NCBI GenBank assembly: GCA_030697175.1
Contig: JAUYQR010000005.1
Span: 62,001-126,000, forward strand
Origin: Paracoccaceae bacterium
GTDB taxonomy: Bacteria; Pseudomonadota; Alphaproteobacteria; Rhodobacterales; Rhodobacteraceae
Direction of reading: 5' to 3'
DNA length: 64,000 bases
The position numbers and the translations under genes are program-made. Shown here piece by piece: positions 1 through 7,957 of the stretch. The number at the start of each line of letters is the position of its first letter. Positions within the stretch are counted from its first letter, which is position 1. The notes beneath the pieces are model-generated. The model had not been told where the DNA came from, searched no databases, and was given only the letters and a program-made list of their open reading frames with translations.

Positions 1-734
1 TGTTCAAATACTGGAACCTGTGGGGCAAGGCGACGGTCGGGGCGCAGTGGCTGTTCACCGGCACCGGGCTGGGGGCGTCGAACCAGTTCGAGGCTTGCGC
101 CTTTATCCGGTCGGCCGCCGGGATCGACTACCCGGATATCCAGTATCACTTCCTGCCGATCGCGGTGCGCTATGACGGCAAGGCGGTGGCGGAGGGGCAC
201 GGGTTTCAGGCCCATGTCGGGCCGATGCGGTCGAAGTCGCGGGGGGCTGTCACCCTGCGGTCGGCCAACCCGGCGGACGCGCCGCGCATCAAATTCAACT
301 ATATGTCGCACCCCGACGACTGGGCGGAGTTTCGCACCTGCGTGCGCCTGACACGCGAGATTTTCGGGCAGGAGGCGTTCAAGCCCTTCGTGCGTCACGA
401 AATTCAGCCGGGCGCTGCGGTCGAGACGGACGACCAGATCGACGCCTTCTTGCGCGCGCATGTGGAAAGCGCCTATCACCCCTGCGGCACGGCCCGGATC
501 GGCAGGGCGAGCGATCCGATGGCGGTGGTCGATGCCGAGTGTCGGGTGATCGGGGTTGACGGGCTGCGGGTGGCCGACAGCTCGGTCTTTCCGCAGGTGA
601 CGAACGGCAACCTCAACGCGCCGTCGATCATGGTGGGGGAAAAGGCGGCGGATCATATTCTTGGCCGCACGCCCTTGCCCGCGTCGAACCTTGAGCCTTG
701 GGTCAATCCGGACTGGCGCGTGGCGCAGCGGTAG
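1..734 (+). CDS. betA: Choline dehydrogenase (GMC oxidoreductase), 5' truncated
   Basis: This is the C-terminal part of a flavin-dependent choline dehydrogenase, which oxidises choline to betaine aldehyde in glycine betaine synthesis. The open frame runs in from the left edge (codons start at base 3), so the N-terminal FAD-binding domain lies outside the window. Visible family features are the FEACAFIRS segment, the HPCGTARIG block with the conserved active-site histidine, and the C-terminal [19 protein letters not shown] signature of GMC enzymes. About 244 residues remain of a usual 550 or so. Betaine is degraded through dimethylglycine to sarcosine, so it links logically to the sarcosine oxidase genes near 54-59 kb. 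The family is certain. Choline as substrate is inferred from close similarity to BetA. Confidence 0.9.
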   Translation, partial: FKYWNLWGKATVGAQWLFTGTGLGASNQFEACAFIRSAAGIDYPDIQYHFLPIAVRYDGKAVAEGHGFQAHVGPMRSKSRGAVTLRSANPADAPRIKFNYMSHPDDWAEFRTCVRLTREIFGQEAFKPFVRHEIQPGAAVETDDQIDAFLRAHVESAYHPCGTARIGRASDPMAVVDAECRVIGVDGLRVADSSVFPQVTNGNLNAPSIMVGEKAADHILGRTPLPASNLEPWVNPDWRVAQR

Positions 735-789
735 GGCGCCCGCCTCCCTCTGCCTCCGCCCACGAGGGGGGAGGGAAACGCCAGACGGG

Positions 790-803
790 TTGATCCGGGT
801 CAA
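790..803. promoter_or_regulatory. FNR/FnrL-like box upstream of the DUF465 gene
   Basis: The sequence TTGATCCGGGTCAA is a near-perfect match to the FNR-family consensus TTGAT-N4-ATCAA, with one mismatch in the right half. It lies 59 bases before the start codon of the DUF465 gene, a plausible position for an activator site. FnrL-type regulators recognise this motif in Rhodobacter relatives under low oxygen. The role here is inferred from motif and position only. Confidence 0.5.
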
Positions 804-861
804 GGTGGACGGCGCGGCGATCTTCTAGACGTGGTGCGACAGTCCAAGAAGGAGATGACCG

Positions 862-1101
862 ATGTCGAACACCCCGCACACGTTGCATGACGAATTCCCC
901 AACCATGCGCAGAAGATCAGCGCAATGAAGGCGTCGAGCCCGCATTTCGCCCAGCTTCTGGTCGAGTATGATGCCGTCAACGACAAGATCCACCGGTCGG
1001 AAATCCGGCTGGACCTTCTGACCGAAGAGGAAGAAGAGGCGCTGCGCCGCCAGCGTGTCCATCTGAAGGACCACATCTGGGCGCATGTGAAAGACGCCTG
1101 A
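862..1101 (+). CDS. DUF465 / YdcH family small protein
   Basis: A 79-residue cytoplasmic protein of the YdcH/DUF465 family, with no signal peptide. It has the family layout: an N-terminal helix containing HDEFP, a FAQLLVEYDAVNDKIHRSE stretch, then a charged helix ending in RRQRVHLKDHIW, where family members carry LKD near the C-terminus. The predicted fold is a helical hairpin or coiled coil. AAGGAGATG at about 850 is a strong ribosome binding site. The molecular function of the family is not established. An FNR-like box at 790-803 suggests oxygen-dependent expression, and a terminator hairpin follows directly. Confidence 0.85.
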   Translation: MSNTPHTLHDEFPNHAQKISAMKASSPHFAQLLVEYDAVNDKIHRSEIRLDLLTEEEEEALRRQRVHLKDHIWAHVKDA

Positions 1102-1122
1102 AGGCCGGATTCACCGCGCTTG

Positions 1123-1155
1123 CGGCGGGCCATGTGCCCGCCGTTTCCATTTTTC
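1123..1155 (+). terminator. Rho-independent terminator-like hairpin
   Basis: An 8-bp perfect stem (CGGCGGGC pairing with GCCCGCCG) has a 5-base loop and is followed by TTTCCATTTTT. It sits 21 bases after the DUF465 stop, between that gene and the convergent pccR, and could terminate the plus-strand transcript. Confidence 0.7.
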
Positions 1156-2545
1156 ACCCGATCTCGTAGGGCAGCACGTCGCGGGAATTCGGGTTGACGC
1201 TGAGCCGGCCTTCCAGGGGCGGGACCGAGCGTTGATGGCAATTGGTGCGTTCGCAGATGCGGCAGGAAATGCCGATCGGTTCGAAGCGGCCCTTCAGATC
1301 CAGCCCATCGGAGTAGACGAGTTGCGCCGCGTGCTGCACCTCGCAGCCAAGGCCGATGGCATAGCGGCGGACCGGGGCGAGGAACGCGCCCGCCGGTTTC
1401 GACACATCGCGCGCAAGGCAGAGATAGCGCACGCCGTCGGGGGTTTCGGCCAGTTGGCGCAGGAACTGGCCGGGGGTCTCGAACGCGCGGTGGACGTTCC
1501 ACAACGGGCAGGCGCCACCGAAGCGGGCGAATTGCAGCCGCGTGGCGGAGTGGCGCTTGGTGATGGTGCCGGCCTGATCGACGCGGACAAAGAAGAACGG
1601 AATGCCCTTGGCGCCGGGGCGTTGCAGGGTGGACAGCCGATGCGCCACCTGTTCCAGCGAAGCGCCGAAGAGGTCGGCGAGGCGTTCAAGATCGTGGCGC
1701 GTGTCGAGGGCTGCGGCCTGAAACGCCCGGTAGGGCAAAAGGGCCGCGCCGGCGAAGTAGTTGGCCAGCCCGATCTTGGCGATGTCGCGTGCTTCGGGGG
1801 TGGAAAACCGGGCGAGGTCGAGGGTGGCCTCCAAGAGGTCGTTCTGGGTGAGAAGGGCGATCTGGTGAAGAAGCTGGAAGCGTTGCGAGGGGCCGGAAGC
1901 GCGGGCCGAGATATCCAGTCGCCGGGCCGCGGGATCGTAGTGGCGCAGCGGGGATTTGTCGGAAAAGTGCAAGCTGATGCCAGCGCGGCGCAGCAGGTCT
2001 TGCGCGGTGGATTCGATGGTTTTGCTGGCAGATGAGGCGGCGAAGTGTTCGGCAGCGCGGTCGACCGCATCAAGGTAATTGTCGCAATAGTGAAAGAAGT
2101 CGCGAACCTCCTCCCAGGGCGAGGGCTTCAGGGTGGCGTCCTCGCGGCCCAGGGCTTCGTCCAGCGAGGCGAGGCGCTCGTGGGTCTGGCGGTAGGCGCG
2201 GTGCAGGTCGAGAAAGGCACGGGCAAGCGCCGGCGCGTTCGAGGCGGCAAGGCGGAGGTCGGCCAGGGGCGGGGTGGCGGCGGGGAACACCGGGTCGGCC
2301 AAAGCCTCGCGCATGTCGGTGACGAGGCGCTCGCTTTCGCCGACGGTGAGTTCGGTGACGTCGAGGCCGAACTCTTGCGCCAGGGCAAGCACGACCGCCG
2401 CACTGACCGGGCGGTGGTTGTTTTCCATCTGGTTGAGGTAGGGCAGCGAGACGGTCAGCTTGTCGGCAAAGGCGCGCTGCGTCAGGCCAAGGCGGCCCCG
2501 GATTTCGCGCAGCTTGACGCCGGCGTAAAGTTTCTGGACGGGCAT
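1154..2545 (-). CDS. pccR: Short-chain fatty acyl-CoA regulator, PccR/ScfR family
   Basis: A 463-residue transcription factor of the ScfR group, which includes PccR, RamB and MccR. The N-terminus carries an XRE-type helix-turn-helix (about residues 8-60: LREIRGRLGLTQRAFADKL...YLNQMENNHRPVS). The middle is an ImmA/IrrE-like domain, and a C-terminal domain contains several cysteines (for example GISCRICERTNCHQR). In Rhodobacter sphaeroides PccR controls propionyl-CoA carboxylase genes in response to propionyl-CoA. The position 1.9 kb from pccB and the boxes upstream of both genes support the same role. The ATG at 2545 is preferred because AAGGAA lies just before it. A TTG codon further upstream would place the N-terminus inside the TTTGCAAA operator. 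Confidence 0.88.
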   Translation of the reverse strand: MPVQKLYAGVKLREIRGRLGLTQRAFADKLTVSLPYLNQMENNHRPVSAAVVLALAQEFGLDVTELTVGESERLVTDMREALADPVFPAATPPLADLRLAASNAPALARAFLDLHRAYRQTHERLASLDEALGREDATLKPSPWEEVRDFFHYCDNYLDAVDRAAEHFAASSASKTIESTAQDLLRRAGISLHFSDKSPLRHYDPAARRLDISARASGPSQRFQLLHQIALLTQNDLLEATLDLARFSTPEARDIAKIGLANYFAGAALLPYRAFQAAALDTRHDLERLADLFGASLEQVAHRLSTLQRPGAKGIPFFFVRVDQAGTITKRHSATRLQFARFGGACPLWNVHRAFETPGQFLRQLAETPDGVRYLCLARDVSKPAGAFLAPVRRYAIGLGCEVQHAAQLVYSDGLDLKGRFEPIGISCRICERTNCHQRSVPPLEGRLSVNPNSRDVLPYEIG

Positions 2546-2559
2546 TGGCTTTCCTTGGG

Positions 2560-2587
2560 TTTGCAAAGCGGAGCGTGGCTTTGCAAA
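2560..2587. promoter_or_regulatory. Paired TTTGCAAA boxes, putative PccR autoregulatory site
   Basis: Two perfect palindromic octamers TTTGCAAA occupy 2560-2567 and 2580-2587, separated by 12 bases and lying 15 bases before the pccR start codon. As I recall, the R. sphaeroides PccR site consists of two TTTGCAAA octamers separated by 4 bases. Here the octamers are intact but the spacing differs. Autoregulation is inferred. Confidence 0.7.
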
Positions 2588-2596
2588 GCCGCGGCG

Positions 2597-3811
2597 TCAA
2601 GCCAGACCGATGGCCCTTGCGCGGCGGATCACGCCAAGGATCGCGACGACCGAGGCAATCGAGGAGGCGAGCATCAAGAGGACGAGCGGCAGTTCGCTGG
2701 CGCCGGGGCCAAGCACCTTGCCCGCCGCCGAGGCCAGAAGCGCGCCGCCGCCGATGGTGATGGCCCCGCCAAGGCCCGAGGCGGTGCCGGCAAGATCGGG
2801 GCGCACCGACAGCATCCCGGCGTTGGCCGAGGGCAGGCCGATGCCATTGCCGAGGCCCATGAACACGGTGAGGCTGAAGAACACCACCGGGCCGGAGAGG
2901 CCGGCGAGGGTGAGGATGGTCAGAAGGCTGAGGCCGAAGGTGGTGACGAGCGCGCCGAACAGCACCATGCGGTTCATCCCGAAGCGCACCGAATAGCGCC
3001 CGGCGAGGAAGTTGCCTGCCGCGTAACCGATCGCCGTCAGCGCAAAGAGGGCGCCGACATGGACCGAGGACAGGCCGAACACCTCGGTTCCGACATAGGG
3101 CGCGCCGCCGAGATAGGCGAAGAAACAGCCCGAGGCGAAGGCGGCTGACAGGGTGTAGCCCCAGAACCGGCGCGAGGCGAGCAGCGTGGGATAGGTGCGG
3201 ATCTGGTCGGAAAAGCTGACACGGCGAAGGGTGGCGGTCTCGCCAAGGTCGGCCCAGACCAGCGCCAGCACCGCAAGCCCGAGGACGAAGAGCAGCACGA
3301 AGTTCGCGTGCCAGCCGAAGGCATCATCCAGCACGCCGCCGATCACCGGGCCGATCATCGGCACGATCGACATGCCCATCGTGACATAGCCGATCATCGA
3401 CGCGGCCTCTGAATCGGCCACCATGTCGCGCACCACGGCGCGGCTGAGCACCATGCCGGCGGCGATCACGGCCTGCATCATGCGAAACATCAGAAAGATC
3501 GTGGCGGTCGGGGCGAAGATCGTGCCGATGGTGGCGGCAAGGAAGATCACCAGCGACCAGATCAACACCCGCCGCCGCCCGAACCGGTCGGAAATCGGGC
3601 CGATGGCGATTTGCAGCGCGGCGGACAGCGCAAGATACAGCGCCACCGACTGCTGCATCACGCCGTAGGACACGCCGAAATAGGCCGCCATCTGTGGCAG
3701 CGACGGCAGGAAGATGTTCATCGTCAGCGCCGAAAGCCCGGCGATGAGGATCAGGGTCACGACCTTGGGCGGGGTGGTGCGGTCAAGAAAGCGGGGTTTG
3801 GCGTGGATCAT
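2597..3811 (-). CDS. MFS transporter, Bcr/CflA drug-resistance family
   Basis: A 404-residue inner-membrane protein with about 12 transmembrane segments, typical of the Bcr/CflA subfamily of major facilitator drug:proton antiporters. The characteristic loop between helices 2 and 3 is visible as GPISDRFGRRRVLIW near residues 72-86, and motif C-like glycine/proline spacing follows (SIVPMIGPVIGGVLDD). It starts with ATG at 3811 and lies just upstream of pccR on the same strand, with the TTTGCAAA pair in the 52-base gap. The two may therefore be transcribed separately. The substrate cannot be told from sequence. Confidence 0.88.
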   Translation of the reverse strand: MIHAKPRFLDRTTPPKVVTLILIAGLSALTMNIFLPSLPQMAAYFGVSYGVMQQSVALYLALSAALQIAIGPISDRFGRRRVLIWSLVIFLAATIGTIFAPTATIFLMFRMMQAVIAAGMVLSRAVVRDMVADSEAASMIGYVTMGMSIVPMIGPVIGGVLDDAFGWHANFVLLFVLGLAVLALVWADLGETATLRRVSFSDQIRTYPTLLASRRFWGYTLSAAFASGCFFAYLGGAPYVGTEVFGLSSVHVGALFALTAIGYAAGNFLAGRYSVRFGMNRMVLFGALVTTFGLSLLTILTLAGLSGPVVFFSLTVFMGLGNGIGLPSANAGMLSVRPDLAGTASGLGGAITIGGGALLASAAGKVLGPGASELPLVLLMLASSIASVVAILGVIRRARAIGLA

Positions 3812-3885
3812 GCCACCGGGCTACGCCTGCGCGCCAAAGTTGTCCACCCGCTGGGGCGCAGGTTTGACTGTGCATGACTGCGGGT

Positions 3886-4239
3886 TCACGCCCATTTGTG
3901 AAAGATGAAGAACGCCCCCAGCGCAATGCAGCCAAAACCCAGCAGGTGATTCCACGCCAGCGGCTCTTTCAGGTAGAACACGGAAAACACCGCAAACACC
4001 GACAGGGTGATGACCTCCTGGATCGTCTTCAGTTCGGCTGCGGAAAAGTATCCGTGGCCGATGCGGTTGGCTGGCACCATCAGCATGTATTCAAAGAACG
4101 CGATGCCCCAACTGACGAAGATCACGGTGATGAGCGTGGTCTCCTTGAACTTGAGGTGGCCATACCACGCGAATGTCATGAACACGTTGGACGCGATGAG
4201 AAGGCCGATGGTGACGACCGGGATCGGTAAGCTGGTCAT
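3886..4239 (-). CDS. DMT family protein (DUF486)
   Basis: A 117-residue integral membrane protein with four predicted helices of the DUF486 group, distantly related to EamA/SMR-type drug/metabolite transporters. Recognisable segments are [22 protein letters not shown]-like helix 2, and a [23 protein letters not shown] segment with the lysine-glutamate-proline motif common to this superfamily. The ATG at 4239 (MTSLPIPVV) is chosen because the frame upstream lacks membrane-protein character and would run into the pccB promoter. It is divergent from pccB, with a shared intergenic region of 198 bases. Transport substrate is unknown. Confidence 0.85.
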   Translation of the reverse strand: MTSLPIPVVTIGLLIASNVFMTFAWYGHLKFKETTLITVIFVSWGIAFFEYMLMVPANRIGHGYFSAAELKTIQEVITLSVFAVFSVFYLKEPLAWNHLLGFGCIALGAFFIFHKWA

Positions 4240-4302
4240 GGTTGCCCCGAAAGAGTGCGAGAAGGGGCCGGGATAGCGCGGCGGCTGGCGACAGGCCAGA
4301 AA

Positions 4303-4357
4303 TTTGCAGATTTGCGATTTGAAGCGCGTTGTGTCTGGCGACTTTGCAAATTTACGA
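4303..4357. promoter_or_regulatory. Direct repeat TTTGCARATTTRCGA upstream of pccB, putative PccR operator
   Basis: Two 15-base repeats at 4303-4317 (TTTGCAGATTTGCGA) and 4343-4357 (TTTGCAAATTTACGA) are 40 bases apart, start to start, on the same helical face. The second contains the perfect octamer TTTGCAAA found twice before pccR. The region is shared by pccB and the divergent DMT gene. Binding by PccR is inferred from this shared motif and the known regulon of the family. Confidence 0.65.
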
Positions 4358-4437
4358 GATCGCGCTTTGTCATGCGCCCGTGCGCGGCTATGGTCGCGGC
4401 GGGACACTGTCTTTGGGCGGTGCGGGGAGGCGATGCG

Positions 4438-5970
4438 ATGAAAGACATTCTGCAAGAGCTAGAGGCGCGCCGCGCCGTGGCACGCGCTGGCGGCGGCGAA
4501 AAGCGCGTCGCGGCGCAGCACGGCAAGGGCAAGCTGACGGCGCGCGAACGGATCGAGTTGTTGCTGGACGAAGGGTCGTTCGAGGAATTCGACATGTTCG
4601 TGGCGCATCGGTCCACCGATTTCGGGATGGAGGAGAACCGCCATCCCGGCGACGGCGTGGTGACGGGCTGGGGCACGATCAATGGCCGGATGGTCTATGT
4701 GTTCAGCCAGGATTTCACCGTGCTGGGCGGATCGGTATCGGAAAGCCATGCCGCAAAGTTCTGCAAGATGATGGACATGGCAATCCTGAACGGCGCGCCG
4801 GTGATTGGAATCAACGATTCAGGCGGGGCGCGGATCCAGGAAGGCGTGGGGTCGCTGGCGGCTTACGGCGAGGTGTTTCAGCGCAACATCCTCGCGTCCG
4901 GCGTGGTGCCGCAGATTTCGCTCATCATGGGGCCGTGCGCGGGCGGGGCGGTCTATTCCCCGGCGATGACCGACTTCATCTTCATGGTGAAGGATTCCTC
5001 CTACATGTTCGTGACCGGCCCCGACGTGGTGAAGACCGTGACCAACGAGCAGGTCACGGCGGAAGAACTGGGCGGCGCGTCGACGCATACCCGCAAGTCC
5101 TCGGTCGCGGACGGCGCGTTCGAGAACGACGTGGAGGCGCTGGCCGAAACCCGGCGGCTGTTTGACTTCCTGCCCCTCAACAACCGGGAAAAAGCGCCGG
5201 TCAGGCCGTTCTTCGACGATCCGGCGCGGCTGGAGCCCAGCCTTGATACGCTGGTGCCGGACAACCCGAACCAGCCCTACGACATGAAGGAGCTGATCAC
5301 CAAGCTGGCCGACGAAGGCGATTTCTTTGAAATTCAGGCGGCGTTCGCGGCCAACATCATCACCGGCTTCATCCGGATCGAGGGGCAATCGGTCGGCGTG
5401 GTGGCGAACCAGCCGATGGTGCTGGCCGGATGCCTCGACATCGACGCCAGCCGCAAGGCGGCGCGGTTCGTGCGGTTCTGCGATGCGTTCGAAATTCCGA
5501 TCCTGACGCTGGTCGACGTGCCGGGCTTTCTGCCGGGGGTCAGCCAGGAGTTGGGCGGCGTCATCAAGCACGGTGCGAAACTCTTGTTCGCTTACGGTGA
5601 GGCGACGGTCCCGAAGGTGACGGTGCTGACGCGCAAGACCTATGGCGGGGCCTATGTCGTGATGTCGTCCAAGCATCTGCGCGGCGATTTCAACTATGCC
5701 TGGCCCACGGCCGAGGTCGCGGTGATGGGGGCCAAAGGCGCGGTGGAGATCCTCTATCGCAACGAGTTGGGCGATGCGGCCAGGATCGCGGCCCGGGTCA
5801 AGGAGTACGAGGACCGTTTCGCCAACCCGTTCGTGGCGGCCGAACGCGGCTTCATCGACGAGGTGATCATGCCACATTCGACACGGCGGCGGGTGGCGCG
5901 GGCATTTGCCAGCCTGCGCGGCAAGAAGCTGACCAACCCGTGGAAAAAGCACGACAACATTCCGCTTTGA
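4438..5970 (+). CDS. pccB: Propionyl-CoA carboxylase beta subunit
   Basis: The carboxyltransferase subunit of biotin-dependent propionyl-CoA carboxylase, which converts propionyl-CoA to (S)-methylmalonyl-CoA in the cytoplasm. At 510 residues it has the standard length. Both carboxyltransferase halves are present, with acyl-CoA site features such as [19 protein letters not shown] and [16 protein letters not shown] in the N-half. The C-half contains [22 protein letters not shown] and [13 protein letters not shown]. The ATG at 4438 is preferred, with GGGGAGG seven bases upstream; the longer open frame starts inside the operator region. Its partner pccA begins 2 kb downstream, after four small genes. 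The repeat at 4303-4357 suggests PccR control. Confidence 0.97.
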   Translation: MKDILQELEARRAVARAGGGEKRVAAQHGKGKLTARERIELLLDEGSFEEFDMFVAHRSTDFGMEENRHPGDGVVTGWGTINGRMVYVFSQDFTVLGGSVSESHAAKFCKMMDMAILNGAPVIGINDSGGARIQEGVGSLAAYGEVFQRNILASGVVPQISLIMGPCAGGAVYSPAMTDFIFMVKDSSYMFVTGPDVVKTVTNEQVTAEELGGASTHTRKSSVADGAFENDVEALAETRRLFDFLPLNNREKAPVRPFFDDPARLEPSLDTLVPDNPNQPYDMKELITKLADEGDFFEIQAAFAANIITGFIRIEGQSVGVVANQPMVLAGCLDIDASRKAARFVRFCDAFEIPILTLVDVPGFLPGVSQELGGVIKHGAKLLFAYGEATVPKVTVLTRKTYGGAYVVMSSKHLRGDFNYAWPTAEVAVMGAKGAVEILYRNELGDAARIAARVKEYEDRFANPFVAAERGFIDEVIMPHSTRRRVARAFASLRGKKLTNPWKKHDNIPL

Positions 5971-5981
5971 GGACCGAGCCC

Positions 5982-6392
5982 GTGCGCCACATGCACCGCA
6001 TCACCGCCGCCTCGCTGGCCGTGCTTTTCGCCGGGGCGGGGGGGTGTGAGGAAACACCGTCGCCCGATGCGGTCAGCGTGCCGTCGGGGCGCGAGGTGCG
6101 GTTTCTGGATGTGATCAACAACGTGCCGGGGGCGGAAGGGGCGACCGCGCGGTTCCGCTTTGTGGTGCCGGGGCTGACCGAGGCCGATATCGACGCGGCG
6201 GCGCCCGACATGCAGGCGCTGTGTGACAGCTATGCACTGCCGCGGATCGAAGGGGTGCAGCCCGCACCGCAGCAGATCATCATCTCGCTTGCCGGGACAG
6301 AAACTCCGTTCGGGGAACCCGCGCCCGATGTGGTGCAGTTCTTCGAGGCCTATTCGGTGCAGGACGGCGCCTGCGTGTGGCAGGTGTTCTGA
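5982..6392 (+). CDS. Putative exported lipoprotein (DUF6497-like)
   Basis: A protein of about 136 residues directly after pccB. The N-terminus MRHMHRITAASLAVLFAGAGGC is a signal peptide ending in a weak lipobox (AGGC), so an outer-membrane or periplasmic lipoprotein is likely. The mature part (REVRFLDVINNVPGAEGATARFRFV...) has two further cysteines and no recognisable catalytic motif. I associate it from memory with a Rhodobacterales family of unknown function, and that assignment is tentative. The GTG at 5982 has GAGG nine bases upstream and overlaps the end of the pccB transcript; ATG at 5991 is the alternative. Location in the pcc cluster is the only functional hint. Confidence 0.75.
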   Translation: MRHMHRITAASLAVLFAGAGGCEETPSPDAVSVPSGREVRFLDVINNVPGAEGATARFRFVVPGLTEADIDAAAPDMQALCDSYALPRIEGVQPAPQQIIISLAGTETPFGEPAPDVVQFFEAYSVQDGACVWQVF

Positions 6393-6606
6393 TGCGACAG
6401 CAGATGACCACAAAACCGGCTGGCCTCGGATTCCATGCTGATGTAGGAACGCCACAGGCTGAAAACTTGGGCCATTTGGCGTGTCATTCCGGGCCTTCTT
6501 CGGATATGGTCGCACAAGGTCGATCCCAAGCGGCCTGTAAAACGGAACGGGGGCGGGCGCTTGACGGCGTTATCCGCACTACCCCCCAAGAAAGATGGAG
6601 TAGAGG

Positions 6607-6732
6607 ATGTCGAGGATCATTTTGGCGGTTGCAGTTGCAGCAACTCTGGCAGCATGCGCCAAGAAAGAAGCAGAAGTCGTTGTGGTCGAGCCGGTTACGG
6701 TCGAGCCTGAGTACACCGGCAAATACAAGTAA
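6607..6732 (+). CDS. 41-residue small lipoprotein
   Basis: A very short gene: ATG at 6607 with GGAG six bases upstream and TAA at 6730-6732. The product begins MSRIILAVAVAATLAAC, a compact signal peptide with a good lipobox (LAAC). A lysine/glutamate- and valine-rich tail follows, ending in YTGKYK. Such tiny lipoproteins, structurally like the entericidin group, are common in Rhodobacterales. The function is not known. It is the second of three lipoproteins between pccB and pccA. Confidence 0.7.
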   Translation: MSRIILAVAVAATLAACAKKEAEVVVVEPVTVEPEYTGKYK

Positions 6733-6740
6733 TACAGCGG

Positions 6741-6775
6741 GGCGGGCCGGTCGGCGTTTGCCGACTGCGCCCGCC
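6741..6775 (+). terminator. GC-rich hairpin after the small lipoprotein gene
   Basis: A nested stem nine bases after the TAA has outer GGCGGG paired with CCCGCC and an inner CGGTCGGC/GCCGACTG stem with a GTTT loop. There is no U-tract, so it could be an RNA 3'-end stabiliser or a weak terminator. Confidence 0.45.
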
Positions 6776-6912
6776 TCAAATCCTTGCCTCCCGCGGATCG
6801 TTGCGGTTTCGAGGCCTGACGTTTCCCTGACATTTGCAGCCTTCCCGCACTGGCCCCGGCCCGCGGCAATCGCTATCGCTCGGCCATCCAGCGTGATGAG
6901 GAGTGATGTCAG

Positions 6913-7308
6913 ATGCTGAAACACCGTGGCTTTCCCGGGCGCCTGCCCGGCACCGACTTCCAGTTCACCATCCGGCGCGCCAACCTGAAGGACGGCGCGA
7001 CCAAGCTGACCCGGCGCGAGCGGTTCAAGGACCGCAAGCAGGCCGACCGCAAGGCCGACGAAGGCTTCATGGCGGCGCTCTGGCAGCAGTTCGGCGAAGA
7101 CCCGTTCGAGCGCGGCAATCTGGATGCGGGCCGGTTGAGCTGGCTTTTCGGGCGCGAGGTGGTGCCGGCAGAAGACCCGTTCGATCCGGCCAGCTATGAC
7201 GCGCTTCTGAAGATCGACGTGGCGCGGGCCGAAGCCGCGTTCCCGGCGGTGTTCGCGCCCGACGCGCCGCTGATCGGTGGCGACGACTGGGACGACGAGG
7301 ACGAATAG
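6913..7308 (+). CDS. Hypothetical cytoplasmic protein, 131 residues
   Basis: I do not recognise this protein. It has no signal peptide or membrane segment. The N-terminal third is strongly basic (RRANLKDGATKLTRRERFKDRKQADRKADEG) and the tail is strongly acidic (GGDDWDDEDE), with a hydrophobic middle containing two DPF motifs. GAGGAG stands 10 bases before the ATG at 6913. An overlapping frame beginning at 6903 is proline/arginine rich and looks like a shadow. The charge asymmetry hints at nucleic acid or protein binding, but this is only a guess. It lies inside the pccB-pccA interval. Confidence 0.6.
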   Translation: MLKHRGFPGRLPGTDFQFTIRRANLKDGATKLTRRERFKDRKQADRKADEGFMAALWQQFGEDPFERGNLDAGRLSWLFGREVVPAEDPFDPASYDALLKIDVARAEAAFPAVFAPDAPLIGGDDWDDEDE

Positions 7309-7473
7309 GCATGATCCCGCTCGCCTCCATCGCAATCCGGCAGGGTTCTGCCAAGCCGGCAATGGCTGGCTGTGAATCGTTTGCGCTGCGGGCCGAGGCT
7401 GGTCATTCTGGTCTGGCAGGCACGGGGCGATGCCTTGGCCTGCGTTCCGATCCAAGTACCCCTTCCCCTTCCC

Positions 7474-7504
7474 GTCGGTCCGGCCCGTCCCAGGCCGGAC
7501 CGAC
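7474..7504. other. Long perfect hairpin in the 331-base gap before the lipoprotein gene
   Basis: The gap 7309-7639 has no credible gene. It holds one strong structure: a 12-bp perfect stem (GTCGGTCCGGCC with GGCCGGACCGAC) with a 7-base loop. It is followed by ACCCTTTGCG rather than a U-run. It may mark the 3' end of the preceding transcript. The rest of the gap, about 7505-7639, must contain the promoter of the 69-residue lipoprotein gene, but I see no convincing -35/-10 pair. Confidence 0.55.
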
Positions 7505-7639
7505 ACCCTTTGCGCGTTACCGGCGGGGATTTGCCGAAGCCATGCGCGCAGATGCGCAAAAGCCGACTTTCCGCTTCAATTCCCGGTGGTTTGCGGTAGA
7601 CTCGCCCGCAATAACAACAAACCAACGAGGCAGTCTGTC

Positions 7640-7849
7640 ATGCGCAAGTCGATTTTCCTTCTTCCCCTTCTTGTCCTTCCGCTGGCCGGATGCCTGCAGG
7701 ACCCCACGTCGCGCGGCGTGGCCGGTGCTGTCGCTGGTGCGGCCATCGCGGACGCGCTGGATGAAAACATGGTCGCTGGTGCGGCCCTCGGCGGTCTTGC
7801 CGGTGCGGCCACCTGTGGCATCCAGCTGGGCCTGCCGCCCTGCTACTGA
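7640..7849 (+). CDS. Small glycine-zipper-like lipoprotein
   Basis: A 69-residue protein beginning MRKSIFLLPLLVLPLAGC, a clear lipoprotein signal with lipobox LAGC. The mature part (GVAGAVAGAAIADALDENMVAGAALGGLAGAA) is a glycine/alanine zipper of the kind that inserts in or packs against membranes in small outer-membrane proteins. A C-terminal CGIQLGLPPCY carries two more cysteines that could form a disulfide. Exact function unknown. It is followed by a strong terminator and belongs to its own transcript inside the pcc cluster. Confidence 0.75.
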   Translation: MRKSIFLLPLLVLPLAGCLQDPTSRGVAGAVAGAAIADALDENMVAGAALGGLAGAATCGIQLGLPPCY

Positions 7850-7888
7850 TCTGATCACCGCCTGCGGGCGGGCTGACACCTCATCAAG

Positions 7889-7922
7889 GACCATCCGGGC
7901 CGACTGCCCGGATGGTCTTTTT
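7889..7922 (+). terminator. Strong intrinsic terminator just before pccA
   Basis: A perfect 12-bp stem (GACCATCCGGGC with GCCCGGATGGTC), 5-base loop and T5 tail. It ends only 35 bases before the pccA start codon. It terminates the lipoprotein transcript and leaves very little room for a separate pccA promoter. Confidence 0.88.
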
Positions 7923-7957
7923 GCATTTCGAATGGCCGCACGCTCCGGGGGGACCGC

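Noticed and set aside
1232-2035. A 267-residue plus-strand frame opposite pccR
   Set aside because: Glycine/alanine/valine-rich antisense of a clear regulator gene.
6903-7199. Alternative plus-strand frame overlapping the 131-residue hypothetical gene
   Set aside because: It is proline/arginine/glycine rich like other shadows. The chosen frame has balanced composition and an acidic tail.
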